NCBI RefSeq assembly: GCF_003255815.1
Contig: NC_037671.1
Location: 153,690,645-153,754,644 of the forward strand
Direction: 5' to 3'
Source of the DNA: Theropithecus gelada
Lineage: Eukaryota > Chordata > Mammalia > Primates > Cercopithecidae
DNA: 64,000 nt
This document shows positions 1 through 11,811 of the stretch, piece after piece; position 1 is the stretch's first letter, and each line of letters opens with the position of its first letter. Under the pieces are notes generated by a model. The model worked only from the letters and a program-made list of their open reading frames with translations, had not been told where the DNA came from and did not search any database. A program made the position numbers and the translations under genes.

Positions 1-1146
1 TACCTACAGGTAGAATTCAAACAGGAAAGCAGATCAAATACTTGATTCTTTCTATTTGCCAGTTTTTAGAAAAAGTGAGTTGGTTTACTAGTATCCTTTA
101 ATGGTAACCAGTTGGCTTTTTGTATCTCTATGAACTCATAGATTTTAAATATATTTGAGGTGTTTCAATTCATTGCAGTTATGATTCTTTTCAATAATCA
201 AATTGTCTCATCTTTGGTTGGTAGGAGTGTCTTCAACTTGGCTTTCTAGTCCTTTAAACTCAGTTTTCCTTAATGTTTCCCATGCTTTTCAGTGTTAAGG
301 TATGGTAGGATTGTTTTACATATTTCCTGCCGTGGTCTTAGAAGCAGTCATTTCATGGAGGAGTCCTGGTTCCTTATAGTGAAGAAGGGTATTTCAAGAC
401 CACAGGTCTGTAGGGCTGTTTACTGTTAATATGTAGGTGGTTTCTAGGTCTTTTCAGTGGACCAGGTGGGAAATATGTATTTTAAATAGAGAAAATACAT
501 TATAGTTTATTCTGATATTTCCATTTAGGAATACGAGGCTTATATTTAAATTCATTAATTTCATATTTGTATCTTTTTTCTCATCCACTGAAAGTTTTGA
601 TTCCTAATAACTTGTTTACTCTATCATGCTGTCTATATATCATTTCATAATAATAATATAAATATCATATACAACATAGTTGCTGAAATGACTTTGAAAA
701 ATTTCTTAGCTACAATTTTCTATTTCTAAAACATCCCACTAGGCATCTACAATCAAATTACCTTTAAAAAAAAATCACTTGAAAAAATTCTTTTGTGGTT
801 AAGCCACCAAACAACTTCATTGGCTTATTTGACTTTTCACCTGAAAATATTTTAAATATTTGTTTTATAATGATGTAAAACTCTTTTACATAGTTTCAAG
901 GTCAAATTTGCAAAATGAGTTATATTCAGAGACTAGACTCTCTAGATCCATTCATCCTGTTTTCTTCCTCACTAATGTGTAACCATTTTCTTTAGGGTTA
1001 TCTTTCCTTTTGTTAGAAATATTATATAGAAAAATAGGTTTTTTAAACAGTCCACTTAATAATATTTTTCCAGTCTTTTGCTGCTACAAATCTTGCAATC
1101 AGTTGTTTTGTGCATGTGTCTTTTATTTTTTTGTCGGTGCATCTTT
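1..1146. other. Intronic sequence with no recognised element
   Basis: AT-rich sequence with no coding frame. I could not match it to a repeat family by eye; parts may be old L1. Confidence 0.4.
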
Positions 1147-1158
1147 AGGATAGAATTT

Positions 1159-1469
1159 TTTTTTTTTTTTTTTTTGTGGCAGAGTCTTGCTCTGTTGCCC
1201 AGGCTGGAGTACAGTGCTGTGATATCAGCTCACTGCAACCTCTGCCTCCCAGGTTCAAGTGCTTCAGCCTTCCTAGTAGCCAAGACTACAAGTGTGCTTC
1301 AGCACGCCTGGCTGGTTTTTTTTGTTTTGTTTTGTTTTTTTTCGTGTGTTTGGTAGAGACGGAGTTTCACCATTTTGGCCAGGCTGGTCTCAAACTCCTG
1401 ACTTCAGGATCCACCGGCCTCAGTCTCCCAAACTGCTGGGATTACAGTTGTGAGCTACCGTGCCCTGCC
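1159..1469 (-). mobile_element. Alu (antisense), older subfamily
   Basis: A T-tract is followed by a reversed Alu body with many substitutions, ending 'ccgtgccctgcc'. The direct repeats aggatagaattt (1147-1158) and aggatagattt (1470-1480) look like its TSD. The mid-element linker is expanded with T- and TTTTG-rich sequence. Open frames here are read-through of the Alu and not genes. Confidence 0.93.
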
Positions 1470-1709
1470 AGGATAGATTTCTAAAAGTGTGATTACTCAG
1501 TCAAAAGGTAAAAGTAGATACATTTATTAGATGTTGTCAAATTCTTCTTTGGGGGTAATGCCACTTTCCAATCCTAAGATCAGCATTTGAGAGTGTGTTG
1601 TGTTTCCATAGGTTCTCCAATAAATTATCTTGCCAAACTTTATGTTCCAAGGCTTTATGGGGATATGTCTGGTAGTTGATTGCGGCAGAGAAAATGAGAA
1701 AAACTTAGT

Positions 1710-1896
1710 ATGAAGGAAAGAGTCCTGGGCTTGAAACTAAAAGACACAGGTTTAATTCTTGACCACTCCTGATCACTTGTTTCACCTTAGACAAGTCAGC
1801 TAACTTTTTTCATCTGCTCCACAGATCTGTGGTAAGGATTAAATGAGATGACATCCACGAAACATATGACAGAATACCTTGCCATAGTGATTACTC
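1710..1896 (+). mobile_element. MIR SINE fragment
   Basis: Shows the MIR order: 'gggcttgaaact', a statement of 'gacaagtcagctaactttt', then 'ggattaaatgagatgacat' near the 3' end. Degenerate but recognisable. It is followed immediately by an Alu insertion. Confidence 0.7.
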
Positions 1897-1905
1897 AGCA
1901 TGTAG

Positions 1906-2215
1906 GTTTTTTGTTTGTTTGTTTGTTTGTTTGAGACAGAGTCTCCTTCTGTCGCTGAGCTGGAGTGCAGAGGCGAGATCTCTGCTCACTGCAACCTCTG
2001 CCTCCCACATTCAAGTGAGTCTCCTGCCTCAGCCTCCCGAGTACCTGAGATTACAGGCATCTGGCACCACACCCAGCTAATTTTTTGTATTTTTAGTAGA
2101 GATGGGGTTTCACCATGTTAGCCAAGCTGGTCTTGAACTCCTGACCTAGGGTAATCTGCCTATCTTGGCCTCCCAAAGTGCTGATATTATAGGCGTGAGC
2201 CACCGTGCCCGACCT
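1906..2215 (-). mobile_element. Alu (antisense), with TSD
   Basis: Reversed Alu with a (GTTT)n tail, bounded by the perfect direct repeat agcatgtag at 1897-1905 and 2216-2224. Substitution load suggests AluS or older. Confidence 0.95.
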
Positions 2216-2713
2216 AGCATGTAGTTTCTAAAAGGCAAAGCAATTGAGATTTGTACAGCATTTGGATATCGACAAAAGTTATTTGATGAGAACATACAAG
2301 GGGACATCTCTTATGGACTAGTGATTTTAGGATTGTCCACTTGATGTTAACTAAATATCCTTCCTAATGCCAAACCAACACACAGACTAAGAATATGTGA
2401 TGCTGAATAAAAAAAAAAATTTGATTTCTCTATCAAATATACTTTTAGGTAAAAAAAAAAAAAAGAAAATACAAAGTATAAAATATTTGTATGGGTAAAT
2501 GTTTTACTAAGGGTGTCTGGATTATTTTCTATTGAGCAAAACATGCTAAGCCAGCATAAGACGCACTGAACTAAAGTGCAGTAGAGATGCTACTGTCAGC
2601 AAGAAAAGGACTCAAAGAGACAGGAAGCCCAATCCAAACATTACCTGGACAATTAAACAGTCAGTTATTGGGATTTTCACAGTTCTTAGAGTTTAGACTA
2701 AGTTAGGTTTTGT

Positions 2714-3039
2714 TTTGTTTTTTTTTTTTTTTTTTGAGACGGAGTCTCGCTCAGTCCCCCAGGCTGGAGTGCAGTGGCGCGATCTCGGCTCACTGCAAGC
2801 TCCGCCTCCCGGGTTCACGCCATTCTCCTGCCTCAGCCTCCCAAGTATCTGGGACTACAGGCGCCTGCCGCCACACCCAGCTCATTTTATTTTATTTTAT
2901 TTTTTTATTTTTTGCATTTTTAGTAGAGACGGGATTTCACTGTGTTAGCCAGGATGGTCTCGATCTCTTGACCTCGTGATCCACCCCCCTCGGCCTCCCA
3001 AAGTGCTGGGATTACAGGCGTGAGCCACCGTGCCCGGCC
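2714..3039 (-). mobile_element. AluY-like (antisense), with TSD
   Basis: Reversed Alu with low divergence and Y-type positions ('gtgatccacc', 'tcacgccattctcc'). Flanked by taagttaggttttgt (2699-2713) and taagttatgttttgt (3040-3054), one mismatch. The middle A-rich linker is expanded to a (TTTTA)n-like run near 2886-2915. Confidence 0.95.
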
Positions 3040-3054
3040 TAAGTTATGTTTTGT

Positions 3055-3855
3055 AACTTTAAGTTTTAAAAATCATAATGGAAAGAAATTCAGTTCTTAA
3101 CTTTTATTTTCTGGGCTTGATGAAGATTAAATTTCATCAGAGATGAGCTAAACAAATTAAAACTGAAGCATTTAATTTAGAAACCTCAGAAATTTCTTCA
3201 GCCTAAAATTGTTCATTTAAATAAGTTTATTAGATTCTCAAATTAATAGGATACTGAAAAATCTGAAATTATTCTTTCCTGGAAAGGTGAATCGACAAAC
3301 AGGACAAAATTGCTATTTTATAAGTAATGCATATTGAGTCAAGAAATAGTAAAGGATTATTTGTCTTCAAGAAAACATTCAATGAAGAATGGCAATGTTG
3401 GTGGTATATAGATGTAAGATGCTTAAAAAGAATGATTATCTAGAAGATGTTATAGATGTCATAATTATCTTTAAGTCTGCCTTTTCTAATTCTGTAAGTT
3501 AGTTAAACACAAATGTTGATACTTAATTTTTAAAATATTTTTTAAAGTAGCTGAAAATGGGGCTCCATCCTTCAAAGTTCTAACAATACAATTTATAATA
3601 AAGAATATGTATGAGAAACATTTGTTCTTATAAATTCAGAAAAATCAAATATATGATATGAAGACAGAATAATGTAGAGAAGTTAAAGAGAAGGGGGTGA
3701 TGAATTCTGAATCAAGTGAGTTTTAATTTCTTTTAAGTGAAATCATGCATGCTCCTCACATATGCTAATGTACAAAACATCAATTTATAGAATAGTATTT
3801 GAATTACCTGCCTGGCCTTTGCAAGCCTAGACCTTTGAATGTGCATTGGAATTCT
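3055..3855. other. Intronic sequence with no recognised element
   Basis: AT-rich intron between an Alu and a MIR. I see no gene, RNA gene or clear repeat. Confidence 0.4.
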
Positions 3856-3859
3856 TGAT

Positions 3860-4040
3860 GTATATTTTCTAGCTGGGTTACTAGAAAGCAAGACACTTTC
3901 CTTTCAGTACCTTGGGCTCCCCATCTATTAAGTGGAGATCATTAAAATCTGTCTTGCATCACTGTCCTAAGGATTTGAGATGAAACATACAAAGGGCTTA
4001 GCACATAGTAGGTGTTCCTAAATGGTAACTTTATTCTTCA
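3860..4040 (+). mobile_element. MIR SINE fragment
   Basis: Contains 'gggttactagaaagcaagaca', 'ccatctattaagtgg' and a 3' part ending 'gcacatagtaggtgttc', in MIR order. Boundaries approximate. Confidence 0.65.
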
Positions 4041-4127
4041 CCTCAGGCTTTGCTTATACTTATAAAAGCCAGTTTTGTAGATAATTTGCTGACTAGAACT
4101 AAGAATAGTTATAAATATTGTAAATAT

Positions 4128-4442
4128 TGGCTTAGTTTATTTGAGCTGCTATAACAACATACCCTAAACTGGATGGATTATAAGCAACGAAAATTTATTT
4201 CTCACAGTCTGGAGGCTGGGAAGTCCAAGTCCACAGCAGTGGCAAATTCAGTGTCCAGTGAGTACCTGCTTTCTTGTTCACAGACAGCACGTTTATTTTC
4301 TGTAGCCTCACGTGATGAAAGGGAGCAAGAGGGACCTGTTTCAGACACTAGTCACCTCCCTAAAGCCCCACCTCCTGATATCCTCACATTGGAGATTAGG
4401 TTTCAACATATCAATTTTAGGGGGACACAAACATTCATAACA
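4128..4442 (-). mobile_element. MLT1/MST-type MaLR LTR (antisense)
   Basis: On the plus strand it runs from 'tggcttagtttatttgagctgc' style sequence through 'aaaatttatttctcacagtctggaggctggg' to 'ggggacacaaacattcataaca'. This is the reverse complement of an ERVL-MaLR LTR (TGTTATG... start). It is a solo LTR of about 315 bp without an obvious 5-bp TSD. A 90-aa frame across it is incidental. Confidence 0.8.
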
Positions 4443-4449
4443 TAGAAAA

Positions 4450-7400
4450 TACATATTATTTTAAAATGCTTTCTTTTTCTTTATGATAACCACTATTAAA
4501 ACCAAACAGAAAGCTGTAGAACTAGCCAAGGTATCTTACATAGATTTGCTTCAGAGGAGTGTTTATTAGATTCTGTTGTATACAATATTTGGTTAGTTTT
4601 TTTCTGTTTTTCGGGTCCTCGGCCTATGCTATTACAGCAAGAGTATTACTCTCTTTTGTATTTACTATTGGTTTCCTGAAGGAAGCAATTATTTTAATTA
4701 TTGATTATTTGTGGTTTAATGGGGAACCATTTTATTCTAATTCATAGGAATAAAACAATAACAAATAGGATGCATGCAAAATATCTCATAAATGTGTACC
4801 TAACAAATAAAACATACATCTTCAAATATGAGTATGTATTTAGAGCCTGGCTTGCTGTCTGAGGTCTTAACTTGTTCTGTGCTTCAACTTCCTATTATAA
4901 TGGATGCTGCACATGGAAGCTCTTGGGTCACCACTGGAGGTAATAGCACCCTGTAGAGTTTTGTGTCTGGGAAGAAGTGGACTTTGTGGTTAGGCAATTA
5001 AATATTTACCAATTTGCCTTAAGCCAAGTACATGTTAAAGGACTATTTTGTATTTTTATTTTGTTTTTTAAGCAGGCCCCTTTCTCTCATGTTTATCTTT
5101 CCTTAATTGGGGAGTGTATTGTTTATTAAAAAGCTTTCATCTGAACTACTTTCATTGTGTGTGTGTGTATGTTGTTTGAAACAAATGAACTAAAAATGTT
5201 TTTAACTGAGCTGCAAGTGAAGACTTGTCAGTACATAAATTATACAGTATTATATATCCCTGTATATGCATAAAGAGGATATTTTAATCAGCACATGTCC
5301 CTGTATTTAAAAGTTAAAAGAACCACTCTGCAGAGCTAAGAATACAGGTATTTTCATTTTTTAAATGATTATAACAGGGGAAATTCCACTGTTGTTTCTT
5401 TAGTGTTTGATGAGAGATTGTAATATAATCAGTTTAAACAACTATAAACACAGAGATGATCATTTAAGTTGGATTTTCATTTGAAAAGTCAGTTCTTGGA
5501 ATTTAGGATATTGCACAATCTGTCCCACACAGGGGGAAAAAATCACCTACTTGTGATTTTTGCTAAATTTTTTTCCCTGAGAATAGAATCCTGCTGGGAA
5601 GCTTATTTTATTCTCTTAGATTTGCTTCCTCCTTTTTTCCTCCTCCTGAGAATGATGACTGGTTTACAAATAGAAATTTATATCAACTGACACAGTCCTT
5701 TTTCCTTATACTGTTGATCTCAAAACGGTTCTGCAGTCCTGAAATATGAAACACCATTGCCATTTTTTGGTACAGCCAGTGCTCTCAAAAATGTAAATGG
5801 ATGAAAGTGATTCAATCTATTATGGAAGCAGAAACATCTTCCTATTTGCTTTACAAATTTTTCCAAGTAAAATACAGTCAGGTTTGTAACATTGCATAAA
5901 AACTTGCTTTAGAATTCTTTACAATAAATTGAAGAAAATAAAGCAATCTGCTTCTCATACTAAACTGTGAGGTGAAAAGCATTATTTTAAAGAAATATTT
6001 CCGTTTTGTTAGTGTACAAAATTCTGTAATAGTGGCTAACTTCTTTAGGAAACTTTTTAGGTGAAACTTATGATTGACTATGAAATCTATTATAGGACAA
6101 ACAAAATAAAATGAGAATAGAATTACATGTCTAATTAAATGATGAGATATCTAGGCAAACTAACCATTCAAGTTTTAATTTTTATGAATACTTTCTATGT
6201 GCCCCTGACATCTGTACATGTGTTTAATTTCCAATGAATTCAAAATACTTCAAGTGGTCTCATTTGAGTATTAACTAGGGAAATACATTCATAGTCTAGT
6301 AATTTTCTTTTATGTCTACATTATTTTAAAAACATATCATAGATTTTCCACTGTGCTTTATGACCAGAACACATTTATTTGTAGAATATTTCACTTATTT
6401 TATATTACAGCATATGGTATAGGACAATTGATAAGGTCAACTGTTCAAAACTTCAGATGCAATGATGGAGCCTTGGCATTTGTAGATGTAACATTCACAG
6501 TTGCAACTCTTTCAGTTTCAGACATTTGTGAGGAGCCTCACAGGTGTGTAATATGGTTTGAAATTTGTGAGGACAGCAATTCGTACTCTGACTCCAGTCA
6601 CTGGCGGCCAGTGAGGAAGCGCAACTGTTCACCCAGTATCAACTTCACAATGTGGCTTCCACTAATCGGCACCTTATATTAATTTTTATGAAATAATGAA
6701 AACCTTATTTCATAACAGGAACTGGTACCCAAAAAGAAGTTAAATGGCTAATCCTTTATAGGTTTTATAGTTTTGGAAATTTGTGATCTCAAGACTATCC
6801 CTCAAGAATGTCAAAGTTTTGCTGAAGTTAAAGACATTTGTTATTCTGTGGTCAGATTATTTCAGTAGTTGAGATGTAGTTTCACATTAAGGGAGAAATC
6901 TACAAACTAGAAATGGTTTGCAAATGGCAAGGCAAAGCATTCAAATAACTGTTACGTGTGATAAAAATCTCTTTTGGAATTCAGAATGACTAGGTACAGG
7001 ACCCAGGGATTGGCATTTAAAGAGAACTCTTATACACACACCTAAATTCAACGAAAAAAAGAGTCTGTATTCTATAATATCCAATTACCTTCATTGTGTA
7101 GTGGGGAAAATGAAGAGTTGAATTTCTGGTTAGCTAGATTAGGGTAGGAAGACACCAGCTGTTCGTTTGTTTTGTGCTTTGACATTTCAATTTTCCCACT
7201 TAGCTTTGTCCTTCTGTCTTCCCTTGCCATTGATGATTTTGTTGTAGGTACATCACTTCCTTGAATCGACTGATATGAAGAGAAAGCTATAACTAAAGTT
7301 AGGACAATGTTAAAGTAAGGTCCAGCTCTCAGGGCTATCCAAAAGAAAAATGGAAATTTCATTTAAAATAGCTGCATCTTTTAAGTAGAAATATTTTGGG

Positions 7401-9575
7401 CTATTATATGCCAAACCCATCACTGGTACTATTTACTTTCTCCTCCCATCAATGAGAGCTCTCCCTGAGACATATTGTGAAATCTTTCTGAGGATGAAAT
7501 CACTTAACCGCAGCAATGCCACTGATTATTTTCAACTACAACAACCACACTTCTATGCACATATATCAATTATGCCATAAAACATTCTGACTAAAAAGCT
7601 CAAAAGGAAATAAGCATTCTCTTTTCCATATGAAGGTATTACTGACCAGCAGAAAGTGGAAAAATGTATACATAATGTATATAGATACTGACTTAACAAT
7701 GAGTGAACAGTTGCATCTCACAAATTTCAGTAGCGTTGTCTTGACAGTGGTTCATAGTGCTTCTGTGTTGCTAGGCAACCCAAGAGGGGATGGCGCATTT
7801 AAACGCAAATTTACTTATATATGTTAGATTTTAGACATATTATATTGAGAGCGTATTACACATATCATTACAGGCTAGTTGTACATTTCTATTCTGTCTT
7901 TTATATGAGCTTCTCTGTATGTACATGAAAGACACTCCACCTGTATCCTTGCTCCTCTATTTTTGAAAATTAACATAGTCCTAATATGCATTTTTATGGT
8001 TGACAGTTGTGGCTCTATGAGAGAAAATATGTAGCCTTTGATGTAAAAAATGATTGTTTTTAAAAAAACATAAACTGTCCAATATACGCTTGTGTGTGTC
8101 AGAGAGGGGGAAGGTAAAGAGAGGCAGTGTTTCTGAAACAAGAGATCTATGAAAGAAAGAAAGGAACAGTCTGTTAGTTCCACCTGGTTCTTCTCATTTA
8201 ATTACTATAATTAATATGTGCAGAAGAAAAATTAATAGGGTTCTTAAATCCAGGGAGATATTAAATGTCAGAAATGTGGATATTTGAATTAAAGACAAAT
8301 CAACTTGAACAACACGTTATAATGTTAAAGAACTGGTAGCATATTAATTTCAAGTGAGAGTTTTAAACTTGATAACTGCAATGGTTTTGTGAATTCAATT
8401 TTAAGAGTTAAATGTTGTGTCAATGCCATGAATGAAGGAACGGATATTTATAACAAAAGATCTTTATGAAATGATGCATAGTAGATTGTGATGGCTGAAG
8501 CTGCTGAAAATTGATGGTCTAAATCAAAAGGATGGATTAGGAATCTTTGTGGAATTATTACACACCTGTAGTTTTGTGAGAAAAACAGGGAATGTCAAGA
8601 TCTTTTACTTCAAGGAGGACTTGAAGAATTTGGGGGTATACATTATTGTATTAGCTTAGTCAGTTTACAGCTAGCTAGACAGTGCAAACTTGTGAAGGAG
8701 GATGTTTTCAGTATATCACACAAGGATCATGGCACCAGTCCTGAAGAAGTAGGTGGAGCTTTTGATCTCCATCATACCATATACACACTTATGTGTGGGA
8801 ATGCTAGTGGGATAGAATCTGATACAGTTAGTGTCTGAAACACTTTGAGTTCCTTATGGTACTTGGAATCAATATTTAGTTGAGTACTTGTTGTTCATTT
8901 CTTTGTATTATCCTCATTAGATTGAACCTGTATAGGTTTATATTTGAAACTAAAGATTAAATTGAAAGTAAGTTCTACTGCATATTTTATCAAGATTATT
9001 TTTAAAATAGCTTTTATTACAAGAATCCTGAGTACATATCTACTGCTATCCTCTACTGCATAGAAATTTAGAGATGATGAAGAAGTATGCTCCTGGGTTT
9101 GGTTTTCTGGGCAAAGAAAATTAAAAACTTTAAACAGGTATCACATAGAATAATATACTCAACAGAAATTATTTTGTGGGTGACAATTTTCATAGGCATT
9201 ATATGTCAGATGAAATAGCTAATTAACATTAATTCTATTATATTTAGCATAATACCATATATACCTGGGTGAATAGAGAAGATTTCTAAAGGGTGAGTTT
9301 GAGAGGTATTGGTAAGGACCAGATATTTAGTAAAGAAATCCCATGATTCCTTAGATTTGTGACTCTTCAGTGACACATTTAATTAGTTAATGCTTTGTGA
9401 ATCCCAAAATTCTTTGTAAATATTGTGATATACCATATTTTTGTCATATGAATAACAATGTAATTCTGATTCTCCTATAGATGAATCTCTGTGTTCTATC
9501 TTTCATGCTACTTTGAATTCAGTTTTTAAAAGTGAATTTAAACATCACAGTACTTATCATATGATATTCAACAAC
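4450..9575. other. Long intronic stretch, mostly unassigned
   Basis: About 5 kb of AT-rich sequence with no Alu or L1PA copy and no clear coding exon. The only items I single out are the block at 6353-6682 and the RFX-like palindrome at 7767-7779. The remainder may be unique intron or repeats too decayed for me to name. Confidence 0.4.
7767..7779. promoter_or_regulatory. Possible RFX X-box-like palindrome
   Basis: The 13-mer gttgctaggcaac has two perfect 5-bp arms (gttgc/gcaac) around 'tag' and resembles the X-box bound by RFX factors (GTTGCC...GGCAAC). It sits outside any repeat I recognise. Function is inference from the motif only; such sites also arise by chance. Confidence 0.3.
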
Positions 9576-9579
9576 CTGA

Positions 9580-10140
9580 CTGATTTGTTTTCCATTTTAT
9601 TTTATTTTATCAACTTTTATCTTAGAATCAAGGGGTATATGTGCAGGTATATATCACACAAGATATATTGTGTGATGCTGAGGTTTGGAGTACAAATGAA
9701 TCTATCATCCAGGTAGTGGGTATAGTACCCAATAGGTAGTTTTGTTTTCAGACAAAGTCTCACACTGTAACTCAGGCTGGAGTGCAGTGGCGCGATCTTG
9801 GCTCACTGCAACCTCCACCTCCTGGGTTCAAGCACTTCTCCTGCCTCAGTCTCCATAGTAGCTGGTATTACAGCCACTTGCCACCACGCCTGGCTAATTT
9901 TTTTGTATTTTCAGTAGAGACGGGATTTTCACCATGTTAGCCAGGCTGGCCTTGAACTCCTTACCTCAGGTGATCCACCTGCCTTGACCTCCCAAAGTGT
10001 TGGGATTACAGGCATGAGCCACTGCACCTGGACCCAATAGGTGGTTTTAAATCCTTTCTCCTTCTCTCTCTCCCCTCTCTTGTATTCCCCAGTGTCTATT
10101 GTTCCCACTTTTATGACCATGTATTTTTCTTTTTTAAATC
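9580..10140 (-). mobile_element. Old L1 3' end (antisense), split by an Alu
   Basis: The left part reads 'aatcaaggggtatatgtgcagg' and continues 'tatcatccaggtagtgggtat'. The right part resumes at 10049 with 'tcccctctcttgtattcccc'. Together they are the antisense of an L1 3' UTR. The Alu at 9744-10031 interrupts it with a clear TSD. Confidence 0.8.
9744..10031 (-). mobile_element. Alu (antisense) inserted in an L1
   Basis: Reversed Alu flanked by acccaataggtagtttt (9727-9743) and acccaataggtggtttt (10032-10048), one mismatch. The flanks are continuous L1 when the Alu is removed. The tail is short ('gttttcagac'), so it has decayed. Confidence 0.95.
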
Positions 10141-10429
10141 AGTAATTTTTTAGTTGTTAAAATCAATTTTTGCATAGATGACAATTTACTTAGCCTAATT
10201 TCTCATTCTTAAGTAAAACAAAATAAGGACATAATTAATAGACTTGATATATACTGATTTTTTGGTATAGATTACTCAATAAGTACTGAACATTTTTCTT
10301 TAGGACGTTTAGAGTTTTTGACAGGTGTATAGTCAGGTTCTACTCTCTTCTACTTCCTTTTTATTCTCTCTGATTATTTGTGTACGAATTCATTCTTTAT
10401 TGATAATATCAAAATGACAAAACATACAA

Positions 10430-10725
10430 GGTATTTGTCCTAATGGATCTTATAAATCTGATGCAGGAGGCAGACAGTAAGTAACTAAACAATAAAATTG
10501 TATATGTGGTAAGTGCTATGAAGGAATTAAACAAGGTGACACAACAGAAAGTAGTTGTGTTGGGCAATTTTAGATAGAATGGTGAGTGAATGCTGTGCAT
10601 GGAGGTGACATCTTGCCAGAGACAGGAGGACGAGAAAGAGCTTGGCATGTGAAGATCGGGGAAATGAGCACATTGGGCAGAGTGAGGCAAGTATGAAAAA
10701 GGCATGATGGTGGGGAGTGTTTAGT
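10430..10725 (+). mobile_element. Ancient LINE-like repeat, family unassigned, left piece
   Basis: The text order 'gtaagtgctatgaaggaatt', 'aagagcttggcatgtgaag' and 'gggcagagtgaggcaag' belongs to an abundant old mammalian repeat also seen near 22.3, 40.8, 47.3, 59.0 and 62.7 kb. I think it is L2 or L1M 5'-region sequence but cannot assign it. An L1PA interrupts it at its right end. Confidence 0.5.
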
Positions 10726-10728
10726 GAG

Positions 10729-11687
10729 TAAGAGAAACTATCATCAGAGTAACAGGCAACCTACAGAATGGGAGAAAATTTTTGCAATCTATCCATCTGA
10801 CAAAGGGCTAATATCCAGAATCTACAAGGAACTTAAACAAATTTACAAGAAAAAGCAACCCCATCGAAAAATGGGCAAAGGATATGAGCAGACACTTCTC
10901 AAAAGAAGACATTTATGCGGCCAAAAAACGTATAAAAAAAGCTCATCATCACTGTAATTAGAGAAATGCAAATCAAAACCACAATGAGATACCATCTCAT
11001 GCCAGTTAGAATGACGATCATTAAAAAGTCAGGAAACAACAGATACTGGAGAGGATGTGGAGAAATAGGAACGCTTTTACACTGTTGGTGGGAGTGTAAA
11101 TTAGTTCAAACATTGCAGAAGACAGTGTGGTGATTCCTCAAGGATCTAGAACCAGAAATACCATTTGACCCAGCAATCCCATTACTGGGTATTTACCCAA
11201 AGGATTATAAATCATTCTACTGTAAAGACACATGCACACGTATGTTTACTGCAGCACTATTCACAATATCATAGACTTGAAACCAACCCAAATGCCCATC
11301 AATGATAGACTGGATAAAGAAAACGTGGCACATACACACCATGGAACACTATGCAGCCATGAAAAAGGAAGAGTTCATGTTCTTTCCAGGAACATGGATG
11401 AAGCTGGAAACCATCATTCTCAGCAAGCTAACACAGGAACAGAAAACCAAACACTGCATGTTCTCACTCATAAGTGAGTGTTGAACAATGAGAACACATG
11501 AACACAGGGAAGAGAACATCACACACCAGGGCCTGTCACAGGGGTCGGGGCAAGGGGAGGGATAGCATTAGAAGAAATACCTAATGTAGATGACGGGTTG
11601 ATGGCTGCAGCAAACTACCATGGCATGTGTATACCTATGTAACAAACCTGCACATTCTGCACATGTATCCTAGAACTTAAAGTAAAA
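10729..11687 (+). mobile_element. L1PA 3' end, 5'-truncated
   Basis: Begins within ORF2 ('gaaactatcatcagagt') and runs through the reverse-transcriptase C-terminal region and the 3' UTR ('accagggcctgtcac', 'catgtatcctagaactt') to an A-rich tail. About 960 bp. ORF2 is broken by stops and frameshifts, so it is dead. The short frames at 10724-10957, 11232-11477 and 11302-11484 are its debris. Confidence 0.95.
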
Positions 11688-11690
11688 GGA

Positions 11691-11742
<52 letters not shown>

Positions 11743-11811
11743 GAAAGAGAGAGAGAGAGAGAAAGAAAGAAAGAGAGAGAAAGAAAGAAAGAAAGAGAAA
11801 GAAGGAAGGAA
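11688..11811. repeat. (GAAA)n/(GA)n microsatellite in the L1 tail
   Basis: A purine-only run of GAAA units with interspersed GA and GGAA, directly continuous with the L1PA poly(A). It evidently grew from the tail. Likely length-variable. Confidence 0.95.

Noticed and set aside
7072..7362. 96-aa antisense frame with a hydrophobic start
   Set aside because: Resembles a signal peptide superficially, but there is no family match I know, no splice or promoter context, and such frames are expected by chance in 64 kb.
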